DNA of 64,000 nucleotides from Roseomonas sp. (GTDB lineage Bacteria; Pseudomonadota; Alphaproteobacteria; Acetobacterales; Acetobacteraceae): NCBI GenBank assembly GCA_020249775.1, contig JADCFA010000008.1, positions 186,001 to 250,000 of the forward strand, read 5' to 3'. Shown piece by piece: positions 11,285 to 20,481 of this stretch (position 1 is its first letter; each line of letters starts with the position of its first letter). The notes under the pieces were generated by a model. It saw only the letters and a program-made list of their open reading frames with translations, ran no database searches and was not told where the DNA came from. The position numbers and the translations under genes were made by a program.

Positions 11285-12250
11285 ATGGCCGCGCCCGTCT
11301 CCCTCGCTGCCTGGGGCAGTTTTCATGTCGGTGGACGGGAAGTCACCATTACGGATCAGCCGGCACGTGAGGTATTGTTCACGCCGGGCGGCGTGCCGGC
11401 CAAGGTGGACCCGAACGGCACCTATCTGATTGGCGCGCTTTACGCGCAATATATGATCCCTGCGGCGCCGCGCGGGCGCCACCCCTTGCTGATGTGGCAT
11501 GGCGGCGGGCTTTCCGGTGTTTGTTGGGAGACCACGCCCGATGGCCGCGAAGGCTGGCAGCATTATTTTCTGCGCCAGGGCTGGCCGGTTTATGTGAGTG
11601 ATGCGGTGGAACGTGGGCGCGCCGGCTGGTCCCTGATCCCTGAGGTCACTGGCGGCACCGCGCTGACGCTCCCGATAGATAATCCATTTGAGCGGTTTCG
11701 CATCGGCGCCGGCCCCGGTTCCTATCGGCGTGGCGAAGTGCTGCCCGGCAATCAATTCCCCGCCGATGACGCCAGCTACCGCAATTTCATGCGCCAGATC
11801 GTGCCGCGCTTCACGACAACGGATGAACTCACCCTTGATGCCTATGATGCGCTGCTGGAACGTGTTGGGCCTGCGGTGGTGATGGCGCATAGCCAGGGCG
11901 GATTTTTCGCCTGGAATGCGGCGCAGCGCCGGCCTGATGCCTTGCGCGCCCTGGTGCTGGTGGAACCTGCCTCCATTGGCGATCCGGCAGAGATCGCCAA
12001 ATTGCGCGATATTCCCGTGCTGATGATCTATGGCGATTACATCAAGGAAGATGCGCGCTGGCCCGATATTCGCGCGCGTGGTGTGGCCTTTGCTGAGGGT
12101 CTGCGCGCTGCGGGTGGCTTGGTTGATATTGTGGACCTGCCCGCACACGGCATCACCGGCAATAGCCACATGATCATGATGGACCGCAATAGTGATCAGG
12201 TGGCGGCGCTGGTGCAGGGTTGGCTCGCTTCGCGCGGCTTATGGGCCTGA
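11285..12250 (+). CDS. Alpha/beta hydrolase (esterase-like)
   Basis: MWHGGGLSGVCW, MAHSQGGFFAW nucleophile elbow, PAHGITGNSHM. Confidence 0.82.
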   Translation: MAAPVSLAAWGSFHVGGREVTITDQPAREVLFTPGGVPAKVDPNGTYLIGALYAQYMIPAAPRGRHPLLMWHGGGLSGVCWETTPDGREGWQHYFLRQGWPVYVSDAVERGRAGWSLIPEVTGGTALTLPIDNPFERFRIGAGPGSYRRGEVLPGNQFPADDASYRNFMRQIVPRFTTTDELTLDAYDALLERVGPAVVMAHSQGGFFAWNAAQRRPDALRALVLVEPASIGDPAEIAKLRDIPVLMIYGDYIKEDARWPDIRARGVAFAEGLRAAGGLVDIVDLPAHGITGNSHMIMMDRNSDQVAALVQGWLASRGLWA

Positions 12251-12401
12251 CGGGATAGCTTTCCCTTCCCGAACTTCCGGTCTAGCATCACCTTGATATC
12301 GCGCGATCCGCCGTTGCGGATCACGCGATACAATAAAAACTAGGCGGCTGATTCACCGCTTCGGTGATTCCACCTACGCGGATCAGACGCCAGAAGGAAG
12401 C

Positions 12402-13622
12402 GTGACTGGAATGTCTGTGCTTGATGGCGCCGCGCGGCGGAATCTTTTTCTCTTGGCCTGCTGCCAGGCCATTGGTCAGGCCGGCAATACGCTGATGTTC
12501 GCCGCGACCGCGCTTTCCGTGGTGACCTTCTACCATAATCGAGACTTCGCCACCCTTCCCGTCACTTTGCAGCATCTGGGCATCATGATTGCGGTGTTTC
12601 CGGCTGCGGCGCTGATGCAGCGCATGGGCAGGCGCTTTGGTTTTCGCGTCGGTTCCATCTTCGGCATGGTGGGCGGCGCGACAGTAGCACTTGGACTTTA
12701 CACCGCGACTTTCCCGCTGATGTGCCTGGGCGGGCTGATCCTGGGTTATGCGGTGGCGAGTTTGCAAATGTATCGCTTCGCGGCGGTGGAGCTGGTGCCC
12801 GCTTCCTATCGCGCCAAGGCGATTTCCTGGGTGACGGCGGGCGGCGTGGTGGCTGGCATTATCGGCCCCAGCATTGTGCGGCTTTCGCATGACCAAATGA
12901 TGCCGCTTTATCTCGCGACCTATCTGGCGCTGATCGGTATTCATGCGGTGGTCTTCATCATCATGGGCTTCATCAAATTCCCGCCCATGCAGGAAGCAAC
13001 CGTGAAGGCGGATGGCACAGCGGTCGCGCCACCGCGCCCCTTGCTGGAAATTGCCTCTCAACCGCGCTTCATCGCGGCTGTCATTTCCGGCATGGTCGCT
13101 TTCGGCATCATGTCATTCCTGATGAGTGCCTCGCCGCTCGCGATTGTGGCCTGTGGCTTGCCGCATACGGAAGCGCATTGGGTGATCTTCATGCATGTGA
13201 TGGGGATGTTCGTGCCGTCCTTCTTCACCGGCAATCTGATCACACGCTTTGGTACCACCAATGTCATGTTCTGGGGCATTGCGCTGCTGCTGCTGGGAGT
13301 TTTTGCCGGGCTGGCCGGCAATCATGAATGGCATTTCCGCATTGCGCTGACGTTGAATGGTGTGGGCTGGAATTTCCTGTTCATCGGCGCCACCAATCTT
13401 GTCACCACCTGCTACCGCCCGAATGAGCGCGGCAAGGCGCAGGCGCTGAATGACTTCCTGGTGTTTGGCACCACCGCGACCGCAAGCTTCCTGGCCGGCT
13501 TCCTGCATGAGCATTTCGGCTGGGTGCCGCTGAACTGGGCCTCCATCCCGCTGCTGCTGGTGGCGGTGCTGGCGGTGACCTGGCTGCGCTTTCAGCGCGA
13601 ACCGGCACGCGCGGCGGCGTGA
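12402..13622 (+). CDS. MFS transporter
   Basis: About 12 hydrophobic segments; QRMGRRFGFRVGS loop. Confidence 0.85.
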   Translation: MTGMSVLDGAARRNLFLLACCQAIGQAGNTLMFAATALSVVTFYHNRDFATLPVTLQHLGIMIAVFPAAALMQRMGRRFGFRVGSIFGMVGGATVALGLYTATFPLMCLGGLILGYAVASLQMYRFAAVELVPASYRAKAISWVTAGGVVAGIIGPSIVRLSHDQMMPLYLATYLALIGIHAVVFIIMGFIKFPPMQEATVKADGTAVAPPRPLLEIASQPRFIAAVISGMVAFGIMSFLMSASPLAIVACGLPHTEAHWVIFMHVMGMFVPSFFTGNLITRFGTTNVMFWGIALLLLGVFAGLAGNHEWHFRIALTLNGVGWNFLFIGATNLVTTCYRPNERGKAQALNDFLVFGTTATASFLAGFLHEHFGWVPLNWASIPLLLVAVLAVTWLRFQREPARAAA

Positions 13623-13715
13623 GGCGCCTTCGGGGAAGCAGTTGATCGGTCAGCGTTAGCGTCCGGGTCAGATGCCATTGGGCGTGGCGCGGACTGTCAG
13701 GAGCGCCCTTTCTTC

Positions 13716-13744
13716 TTGACATAAAATAAAGTACTTTATATTTT
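13716..13744 (+). promoter_or_regulatory. Sigma70-type promoter with internal palindromic operator candidate
   Basis: TTGACA (13716-13721), 17-bp spacer, TATTTT (13739-13744); perfect 14-bp palindrome ATAAAGTACTTTAT at 13726-13739. Confidence 0.75.
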
Positions 13745-13777
13745 AAAGTGAATAGAAGCTTCCGCTGGAGGACCGCC

Positions 13778-14419
13778 ATGTCCGAAACTTCCCGCCCCTC
13801 GGCCCCCTCTTCCAAGGCCGCAGAGGATTTGGCTTTCCTGCGCGACCTTGCCGCGGCCGCACGGAATGCGCCCTTCGGCGGCGGGGACTACCTTATTGCC
13901 GCCGGCGGCTGGTTTGCGCTGGCCAGCCTTGTGGCCTGGTTGGGGGTGCGGGGAGTCTTTGGCCCTATTGTGCCCTCGGCACATTTTGCGTTTCCAATCT
14001 GCGGGCTCGGCTTCGCGGCGACGGTCGCCTATCTGCTGCGCCGCGACCATGGGCGGGTCGAGACAGCCGCCAACCGGGCCTTGGGGATGGCCTGGGCTGC
14101 GATTGGCTGGAGTATCCTTGCCTTCTGCGCGGGAGCGGTGGTCATGGCCTATCGCGGCCATCCCTCCGCGCTCAACACCATCACGATGTTCGTCGTCAGC
14201 GTCTACGGAATCGGCTGGACACTTGCCGCCACCATCACCCGCCAGGGCTGGATGAGCGTGACTGCCTTTGTCTCCTTCCTCACCGTACCGGTATTCGGTG
14301 CTTTGGCGGGCACCGGGCAGGAATTTCTGGCTTATGCGATCGCGCTGGTCCTGATTGCTGTGGTTCCAGGCTTTCGTTTGCGCGCTGCCGCGTGCCCGCC
14401 GGCCAAGGCCGGGGCCTGA
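13778..14419 (+). CDS. Hypothetical multi-pass membrane protein
   Basis: Four or more hydrophobic segments; ATG at 13778 after GGAGG-like sequence; stop just before the winged-helix gene. Confidence 0.7.
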   Translation: MSETSRPSAPSSKAAEDLAFLRDLAAAARNAPFGGGDYLIAAGGWFALASLVAWLGVRGVFGPIVPSAHFAFPICGLGFAATVAYLLRRDHGRVETAANRALGMAWAAIGWSILAFCAGAVVMAYRGHPSALNTITMFVVSVYGIGWTLAATITRQGWMSVTAFVSFLTVPVFGALAGTGQEFLAYAIALVLIAVVPGFRLRAAACPPAKAGA

Positions 14420-14421
14420 CA

Positions 14422-14715
14422 GTGGCGGCATTCGACATCAACGCCATTGATGAGGTGATCCATGGGCGGTTGCGCCTTGGCATCATGGCCTATCTTGTTG
14501 GTGCCGGCAGCGCTGATTTTGCAACGCTGAGGGCGAAGCTTGAGACCACCGATGGCAACCTTTCAGTGCACCTGCGTAAGTTGGAGGAGGCCGACTACGT
14601 TACCGTAACCAAATCCTTCCGCGCGCGAAAGCCGCTGACGGAGGTGACACTTACCGAAGCTGGCCGCAAGGCTTTTGCCGATTATCTCGATGCTCTCCGA
14701 AGGCTCATGGGATAG
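14422..14715 (+). CDS. Winged-helix transcriptional regulator (HTH_34/MarR-ArsR-like)
   Basis: IHGRLRLGIMAYLVGAGSADFATLRAKLETTDGNLSVHLRKLEEADYVTVTKSFRARKPLTEVTLTEAGRKAFADYLDAL. Confidence 0.85.
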   Translation: MAAFDINAIDEVIHGRLRLGIMAYLVGAGSADFATLRAKLETTDGNLSVHLRKLEEADYVTVTKSFRARKPLTEVTLTEAGRKAFADYLDALRRLMG

Positions 14716-14890
14716 AGGGGCTGGGAAATCGGTTCAAAGAGCGCCTTGGGAAACGGCATTGTCGAAAAGCAACCGCTTCGCGAGGCACCGCCGCAATGCT
14801 GCCATCGCTGCGGCGTTACATGTTGTGGTGCGGGTGTTTCCAAACCCGCGCAAGCTGATCTAGCCTCAGCTTGCTAGAACCCGAGGTCCC

Positions 14891-16642
14891 ATGGCCGCGC
14901 CACGTTTGCTCCTGAAGACTGATCTTGCCGGGCTGCAACCCTTGCTGTTGCGCGGCCAACCGGTGCAGGCGCTGCATCAGCGCCTGACCGACCAACTCAC
15001 TGCCCGGGGCTCGCCCGCCGCGCTGTTTGCCGAGCCCATTACCGGCGCCGGGGCCATTTCCTGGTATGGCGAAGCCGCCGGGGAACCGCAGCCGCTGCCC
15101 ACACTCTCCAGCGCCCGCCGGGCAGAGGCCGAGGCAACGCTGACCCGTCAGCTTCAGGCCCTGGAACCGCTGCTGGATGATGCCGAAATCGGCCCGCTGC
15201 TGCGCCGCGCCTTGGTCCTGCCAAATGCTGATTCGATCCTGGTGCTGGATGGCCAGATCATTCTGACCGGCTGGGGCCTGGCGCCGCGGGAGATTGCCGA
15301 AGACCCCGCCGCGCTTGCCGGGCAACTCCGCCGCGTCATGGGGCCGTATTCCCAGCGCCTGGCCTCGGCGCCCGATGGCTTTCTGACAAATGCCGCCATG
15401 GCCGCACCCGCGCCGGCAGCGCCACCCGCTGCTGCGCCCCGCGCGGCTGCACCGCCCCCTCCGCCACCCCCACCCGTGCCCGCCACCGCCAACGCACCGC
15501 GCGCGCCGTTTGGCGGGGCGGCTTGGCTGCTGCCTTTGCTCGTTCTGGTGGCGCTGATTTTCCTCGCCCTCGGCTTCTGGCTTGCCTGGATGCATATGCA
15601 GCGCGATCTGGCAGGGCGGCAGCAAAGCGTCTCGATCGTGGATGATGCCGCAACCCGCAACGCCATCCGCCTGCAACGCGAAACCAATGAGGCGTTGGAG
15701 CGTGACCTGGAACGCATGCGCCGCCTGGCCGCCACACCCAATGTCTGCACGCCGGAAGGCCCGCTTGGGCTGAACCCGCCGCCGGAACGCCAGCCGGTGC
15801 GGCCTGAGAGCGTGCCACCTGCCATCCCGCAGCGCCAGGGTGAGGCACCACGGCCCTTTAGCGGCTCCCTCGCGCAATTGCTGGAACATGCGACGGTGAT
15901 GATCGCCTCCGCCGGGCCGGCGGGGATTGGCCATGGCAGCGGGTTTTTCATCGCGGGCGATCTGGTGCTGACGAACGCGCATGTCGTGCAGCAGGCCGAT
16001 CCCAACCAGATATTCGTCATGTCGCGCGCCATGGGCCGCGCGGTGAAGGCGCAATTGGTCAGCATGACGCGCGGCGCGGGCGGCGGCCCGGTGGAGCCAG
16101 GCATGCCGGATTTTGCGCTGCTCAGGCTGCCGGAAGCGGTGGCCGGCGCGCAGCCACTCGCGCTCACACCCACTGCCGATAAGCTTTTGGATGTGGTGGC
16201 GGCGGGGTATCCCGCTTCCGTCGTGCAGGTCGAACAGGGCATGCAGGAATTGCAGCAAGGCCGGCTTGGCACACCGCCGGAATTGGTGCTGACGCGGGGC
16301 AGCATCAGCACCATTCAGCGGCTCGAAAATGGCTTGGTGGTCATGCCGCATTCGGCTGATATCTCACCGGGCAATTCCGGCGGGCCGCTCGTGGATACAT
16401 GCGGGCGCGTGGTGGGCATCAATACCTTTGTCAGCTACGCCACCCAGGTCGCGGATCGCGTGAAATACGCGCAAAAGACCGAAAACCTGCTGCCCTGGCT
16501 GCAACAGCAGAATATCCCGGTGACAGTGCAGACTGAAGCCTGCCAGCCCGTGACCCCCGGCCTGCCGGCGACACCTCAGCCACCCGCCAATGCACCCGCA
16601 CCCGCACCCGCGCCCCCTGGCGGGGCCGGGCCAAGCCGGTAA
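14891..16642 (+). CDS. Single-pass membrane-anchored trypsin-like serine protease with novel N-terminal domain (paralog 1)
   Basis: Triad motifs LTNAHVV, PDFALLRL, PGNSGGPL; N-terminal LFAEP...ISWYG...VLDGQIILTGWG domain; TM WLLPLLVLVALIFLALGFWLAW. Confidence 0.85.
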   Translation: MAAPRLLLKTDLAGLQPLLLRGQPVQALHQRLTDQLTARGSPAALFAEPITGAGAISWYGEAAGEPQPLPTLSSARRAEAEATLTRQLQALEPLLDDAEIGPLLRRALVLPNADSILVLDGQIILTGWGLAPREIAEDPAALAGQLRRVMGPYSQRLASAPDGFLTNAAMAAPAPAAPPAAAPRAAAPPPPPPPPVPATANAPRAPFGGAAWLLPLLVLVALIFLALGFWLAWMHMQRDLAGRQQSVSIVDDAATRNAIRLQRETNEALERDLERMRRLAATPNVCTPEGPLGLNPPPERQPVRPESVPPAIPQRQGEAPRPFSGSLAQLLEHATVMIASAGPAGIGHGSGFFIAGDLVLTNAHVVQQADPNQIFVMSRAMGRAVKAQLVSMTRGAGGGPVEPGMPDFALLRLPEAVAGAQPLALTPTADKLLDVVAAGYPASVVQVEQGMQELQQGRLGTPPELVLTRGSISTIQRLENGLVVMPHSADISPGNSGGPLVDTCGRVVGINTFVSYATQVADRVKYAQKTENLLPWLQQQNIPVTVQTEACQPVTPGLPATPQPPANAPAPAPAPPGGAGPSR

Positions 16643-16657
16643 GGCGGCGCCGCGCGC

Positions 16658-17926
16658 ATGTCAGGTTCCGGCGATGGCAGCCTGATTGCCACCACCCGCA
16701 ATGCGGAATTGCAGGTGCTGGGCACGGGCGGGCAGCTTGCGGTCCAGGCCTGGGATCAGATCACCGGCTATCTACGCCGTGCGCAGAGCCCCGCCCATGC
16801 CGCGCTTTTCGCCGAACCCAATCCGGACGCAGATCGCGGCATCACGGATTGGTATGCGGCAGGTCAGGGCGCGGCACCGCCACTCGAAACCCTGCCTGAA
16901 GCGGCGCAAGATGCGGCGCGCGCGGAATTCGCCCGGCTTTACGGCGATATTCGCGAAGAAGCAGATCGGCTGCGCGCCAGCACCCGCGAAAGTGAGCGGT
17001 TTCTTGGCGAATTGATCGCCCTTGCGCTGATTACGCCCGCGACCGATTGCCTGCGCGTGATCGGCGGCCAGCCGGTGCTGGTCGCTTGGGGCCATGCCAA
17101 GCTGGGCGAGGCTCCCAGCCCCGAATTGCTGATTGGCATGACACGCCGGCGCGGGGCTGGCCTGGCGCCGATGCAGATTGTCGGCCCGCCGGCGGAACCT
17201 CCTGCGAAACGCCCGCTGCTGTTCTGGTTGCTCGGCCTGCTTGGGCTTTTGCTGTTGCTGCTTTTGCTGCTGCTGCTGTGGCGCGATCCCTTTGGCTGGT
17301 TCAAGGCCACGCTACCGCAATGCGTGGTGCAGCCAGGCAATGCGGAATTGCTTGATGAACTGCGCGCCGCGCAGGCGCGCGAAGCGGCGCTCAGGGCCGA
17401 TATCGCGGGCGAAATGCTGCGCCTTGGGGATAGGCGCACCGCCTGCCCACCGCCCGAACCGCCGCCCCGCCCAAGACCGCCGGAACCACCCCGCGTGACG
17501 CCGCCGCCGCCCGCGCCTCAGCAGGAAGATGCGGACCGCGCGCGGCGCGAAGGGGCGCGCAGCGGGCGCGTGCAGATCATCCTGGCCTGGGATGATCGCA
17601 ATGATCTTGACCTGATGATGCTTTGCCCGAATGGGGAGCGGCTTTATTTCGACCATCGGCGCGCTTGTGGCGCTGAACTGGATGTGGACCGCAACGCCGG
17701 CAATACGGCGCTGACAGCGACGCCGGTGGAAAACATCGTCTTCGCGGCGGAACCGGCGCCGGGGCGCTATCGCATCATCGTTTGGCATTTCCGGCACAAT
17801 CCGCCTGCACCTGCGTCTTCGCCCTATCGCGTGACGGTGAAGCGCGAAGGCCGGCCGGATCAGGTATTCACCGGGCGCGTTGCGGCCGGGCAGCAAGTGG
17901 AAGTGGGGCATTTCGATGTGCCCTGA
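16658..17926 (+). CDS. Single-pass membrane protein with paralogous N-terminal domain and YfaP/DUF2135-like C-terminal domain (paralog 2)
   Basis: LFAEP...ITDWYA...VIGGQPVLVAWG, poly-Leu TM, coiled coil, Pro-rich linker, ILAWDDRNDLDLMMLCPNGERLYF...GRYRIIVWHF. Confidence 0.75.
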   Translation: MSGSGDGSLIATTRNAELQVLGTGGQLAVQAWDQITGYLRRAQSPAHAALFAEPNPDADRGITDWYAAGQGAAPPLETLPEAAQDAARAEFARLYGDIREEADRLRASTRESERFLGELIALALITPATDCLRVIGGQPVLVAWGHAKLGEAPSPELLIGMTRRRGAGLAPMQIVGPPAEPPAKRPLLFWLLGLLGLLLLLLLLLLLWRDPFGWFKATLPQCVVQPGNAELLDELRAAQAREAALRADIAGEMLRLGDRRTACPPPEPPPRPRPPEPPRVTPPPPAPQQEDADRARREGARSGRVQIILAWDDRNDLDLMMLCPNGERLYFDHRRACGAELDVDRNAGNTALTATPVENIVFAAEPAPGRYRIIVWHFRHNPPAPASSPYRVTVKREGRPDQVFTGRVAAGQQVEVGHFDVP

Positions 17927-17932
17927 TACGCC

Positions 17933-19156
17933 ATGCAGCCGCTGATCACGCTTTCGCTTGATGGCTATCGCGCGATCCTGCCGGCGGGGCAGGATCACGC
18001 AGGGGCACATCGCGCCCTCACGGCGCTGCTGAACGAAGCCCTGGGCGCAGAAGTTGCGGGCTTTTTCGCCCCGGTCAGCGCTTCTGAACAGGGTTTGAGC
18101 TTCTTCGCCCCCGAAGGCCGCGTAGCGCGGTTTGCGGAATTGGACGCAACCGGGCGCGACAGGTTGCGTGCCGAGATTGGGCGGATCATCAGCGAACTCC
18201 GCCGCGCCGCTACGCTCGCGGCAGCGAATGATTCCGCTAGTTCCGGGCATCTGCCGGCCTTGGTCGCTGCCGCGATTGAAATCCCAAGTTTTGAGCAGGT
18301 TTTCGCCCATGAAGGCCGGCCCGTTTTGGCGGGCTGGGGCACCGCGCCGGCCAATGCGCCGGGCGGGCTTGGCCTGCTGCGCGATTTGGATGATGGCAAG
18401 CCCGCTGAGGCGCCCGCCCGCGCCCCCTTGGCGGCGCTTGTCGCTGCCTTGCTTGCGCTGTTTTTGCTCGGCGCCTTCGCCGCCTTCGCCGCGCCTTGGA
18501 TCGCGCGCTGGATGGCGCCTGAACCCGGCATGTGCCGCGTGGAGCAGGGCGATCTGGACGCCATGCAAACCCTGCTGCGTGAACGGGAGAGGGAGAGGGA
18601 ACTCCGCCACCGCTTGGCCGCGCTGGAAGAAGAACTCGGCCGCCGCCGTGCGGAGTGCCCGCTGCCGGAGCCGCCGCCACCTCCGCCAGCCCCGGAACCG
18701 CCGCGCCCGCCAGAACCGCGCCCGGAACCCATACCGGAACCACCGCGCCCGCCGACACCTCCACCGCCTCCGCCACCGCGGCCAACCCCGCCGCCGCGCC
18801 CGGCGGAACGGCCACTGGAACGCCCGCCGAATGTCGAGCCCTGCAATACCGAGGTGCAGAGCGGTGGGCGCGGCATTACAGAAACGCGGCATTACCTGGG
18901 GCCAACACCGGGGCGCGTGACCATTCCCTATAATACGCGACTCGAGCCTGATCGTATCCGCGTCTATCACCGCGGGCGGTTGCTTTCGGAAACACCGGGG
19001 TTTGTTTCCGGCAATGGCGTGATTTCCTTTGATTGGAACCCGCCGCAAGGTGGCTCGGCTGAGGATTATGTCGTGACCGTTGAGGTAATGGGCACGCCCG
19101 GCTCACCCTCAACGCGTTGGGATTATCGTATCGGTTGCCCGGGAGGAGGACGCTGA
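17933..19156 (+). CDS. Single-pass membrane protein with paralogous N-terminal domain and beta-rich C-terminal domain (paralog 3)
   Basis: FFAPV...LSFFA...AHEGRPVLAGWG, TM, coiled coil, Pro-rich linker, RIRVYHRGRLLSETPGFVSGNGVISFDW. Confidence 0.72.
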   Translation: MQPLITLSLDGYRAILPAGQDHAGAHRALTALLNEALGAEVAGFFAPVSASEQGLSFFAPEGRVARFAELDATGRDRLRAEIGRIISELRRAATLAAANDSASSGHLPALVAAAIEIPSFEQVFAHEGRPVLAGWGTAPANAPGGLGLLRDLDDGKPAEAPARAPLAALVAALLALFLLGAFAAFAAPWIARWMAPEPGMCRVEQGDLDAMQTLLRERERERELRHRLAALEEELGRRRAECPLPEPPPPPPAPEPPRPPEPRPEPIPEPPRPPTPPPPPPPRPTPPPRPAERPLERPPNVEPCNTEVQSGGRGITETRHYLGPTPGRVTIPYNTRLEPDRIRVYHRGRLLSETPGFVSGNGVISFDWNPPQGGSAEDYVVTVEVMGTPGSPSTRWDYRIGCPGGGR

Positions 19157-19242
19157 TGCTGTGCGATGATTTCGCCGCAAAGCTGCGCCACCCGTGCCAT
19201 AGTGATGGTGTGTTCTGTGATGATCGAAGGGAGACTACGCCC

Positions 19243-19953
19243 ATGACCGTTTTGGCCCTGGCCCGCCGCAAACCCGCACTCAAAAGTGCGGCGGCAGTGC
19301 TGTCGCTGTCCTTGCTGTTGCCCGCCTGCCAAAACCCCAATCTTGGCGCGAGCGGCCAGCCCCTCACGGCTGAGCAACAGGCCATGCGCCAACAATCGCA
19401 ACGCTGGAACCAGACCGCGGCTACGGGTGCCTTGGCTGGCGCCGCAATGGGTGCCGCAGGTGCGGCGGCTTTTGGCCGGGGCAATACCGGGCAGAATGCG
19501 CTGATCGGTGCGGGCATTGGCGCGCTGGTTGGGCTTGCCGCCGGCATGGCGATGGCGGAACGCAATCTTGGTTTTGAACAGCGCGAAGCGAGCGCTTCCC
19601 AGCGCATCCAATCCGCGCAGCAAATCGCGAGCAATCTGAACAATACCGCCGCTGCTTCCGAACAGGTGGCAAAGCAGAACCAGCAGCGGCTTGCCCAGCT
19701 TGATCGGCAATATCGCGCGGGCCAGATCACCGCCGCGCAATATCGCGCTGAGACCGCAACGATGCGTCAGGATGCGGAACTCATGCGCAAGACCGCCGGT
19801 GAAGCCCGCGATGCGCGTCAGCGCCTGGTCGCGAGCTCCCGGGAAGTGCCGCAATTAATGAATGAAGAAGCAAAGATTGACCAAGCGCAGCGCCGCCTTG
19901 AAGCAGCAGCGGATGATCTTGAATCGGCACTCCGCCGCGTGCCAACGGGCTGA
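19243..19953 (+). CDS. Lipoprotein with glycine-zipper segment and coiled coil
   Basis: Start at 19243: SLLLPAC lipobox; GALAGAAMGAAGAAAFGRGNTGQNALIGAGIGALVGLAAGMAM; helical C-terminal half. Confidence 0.75.
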   Translation: MTVLALARRKPALKSAAAVLSLSLLLPACQNPNLGASGQPLTAEQQAMRQQSQRWNQTAATGALAGAAMGAAGAAAFGRGNTGQNALIGAGIGALVGLAAGMAMAERNLGFEQREASASQRIQSAQQIASNLNNTAAASEQVAKQNQQRLAQLDRQYRAGQITAAQYRAETATMRQDAELMRKTAGEARDARQRLVASSREVPQLMNEEAKIDQAQRRLEAAADDLESALRRVPTG

Positions 19954-19959
19954 CCCGCC

Positions 19960-20469
19960 ATGAAGCTAAGATCCTTCCGCGCCATCGCGCCGCTTTTGTT
20001 GTTGGCAGGGTGTGCCGGCGCCGGCGCAGGCCCGGCTTCCGAGCGCGGCTTTTTTACCGGCATCGGTGCTGCCGTAAGTGGTGAGGATGTGCGCGGTGCG
20101 GAACGGCTGGAAAACGCCGCCGCCCTGCAGGAACGCGCCGCGCAAATGGCCGCCGAACGCAATACGGCAGCGCAAGCCGAAGCGGCGCGCAGCGGGGCGG
20201 CGGTGCGTGCCTCAGAAGCGCGGCTTGCCAGGTTGCAAGCCGATCTGGCGCAGCAACGCGCCACGCTCGAGCGGCTGCGCGCCGAGCGCGCGCAAAACCC
20301 AACGACAGCGGCGGAAGCTGCGCGGCTGCAATCAGAACTGGATGCGCTGGAACGCGACCGCCGCGCTGCGGCGGCGCGTGCCGGTGGGCCATCGGCGGAT
20401 CAGGTGCAAAGCATCGAACGCCGCGCCGGCGAATTGGATGCGGCCTTGCAGCGCTTCGGGCGGATTTGA
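19960..20469 (+). CDS. Small coiled-coil lipoprotein
   Basis: MKLRSFRAIAPLLLLAGC lipobox followed by long Ala/Arg/Glu-rich helical region. Confidence 0.72.
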   Translation: MKLRSFRAIAPLLLLAGCAGAGAGPASERGFFTGIGAAVSGEDVRGAERLENAAALQERAAQMAAERNTAAQAEAARSGAAVRASEARLARLQADLAQQRATLERLRAERAQNPTTAAEAARLQSELDALERDRRAAAARAGGPSADQVQSIERRAGELDAALQRFGRI

Positions 20470-20481
20470 GCTACGCTGAGC

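Noticed and set aside
12302-12371. Short inverted repeats GATCCGC/GCGGATC and TCACCG/CGGTGA before the MFS gene
   Set aside because: Short and imperfect; may be a terminator of the upstream hydrolase gene, but no T tract supports a firm call.
13778-14715. Toxin-antitoxin interpretation of the membrane-protein/regulator pair
   Set aside because: The membrane protein is ~210 aa and multi-pass, unlike known small membrane toxins; nothing indicates toxicity.
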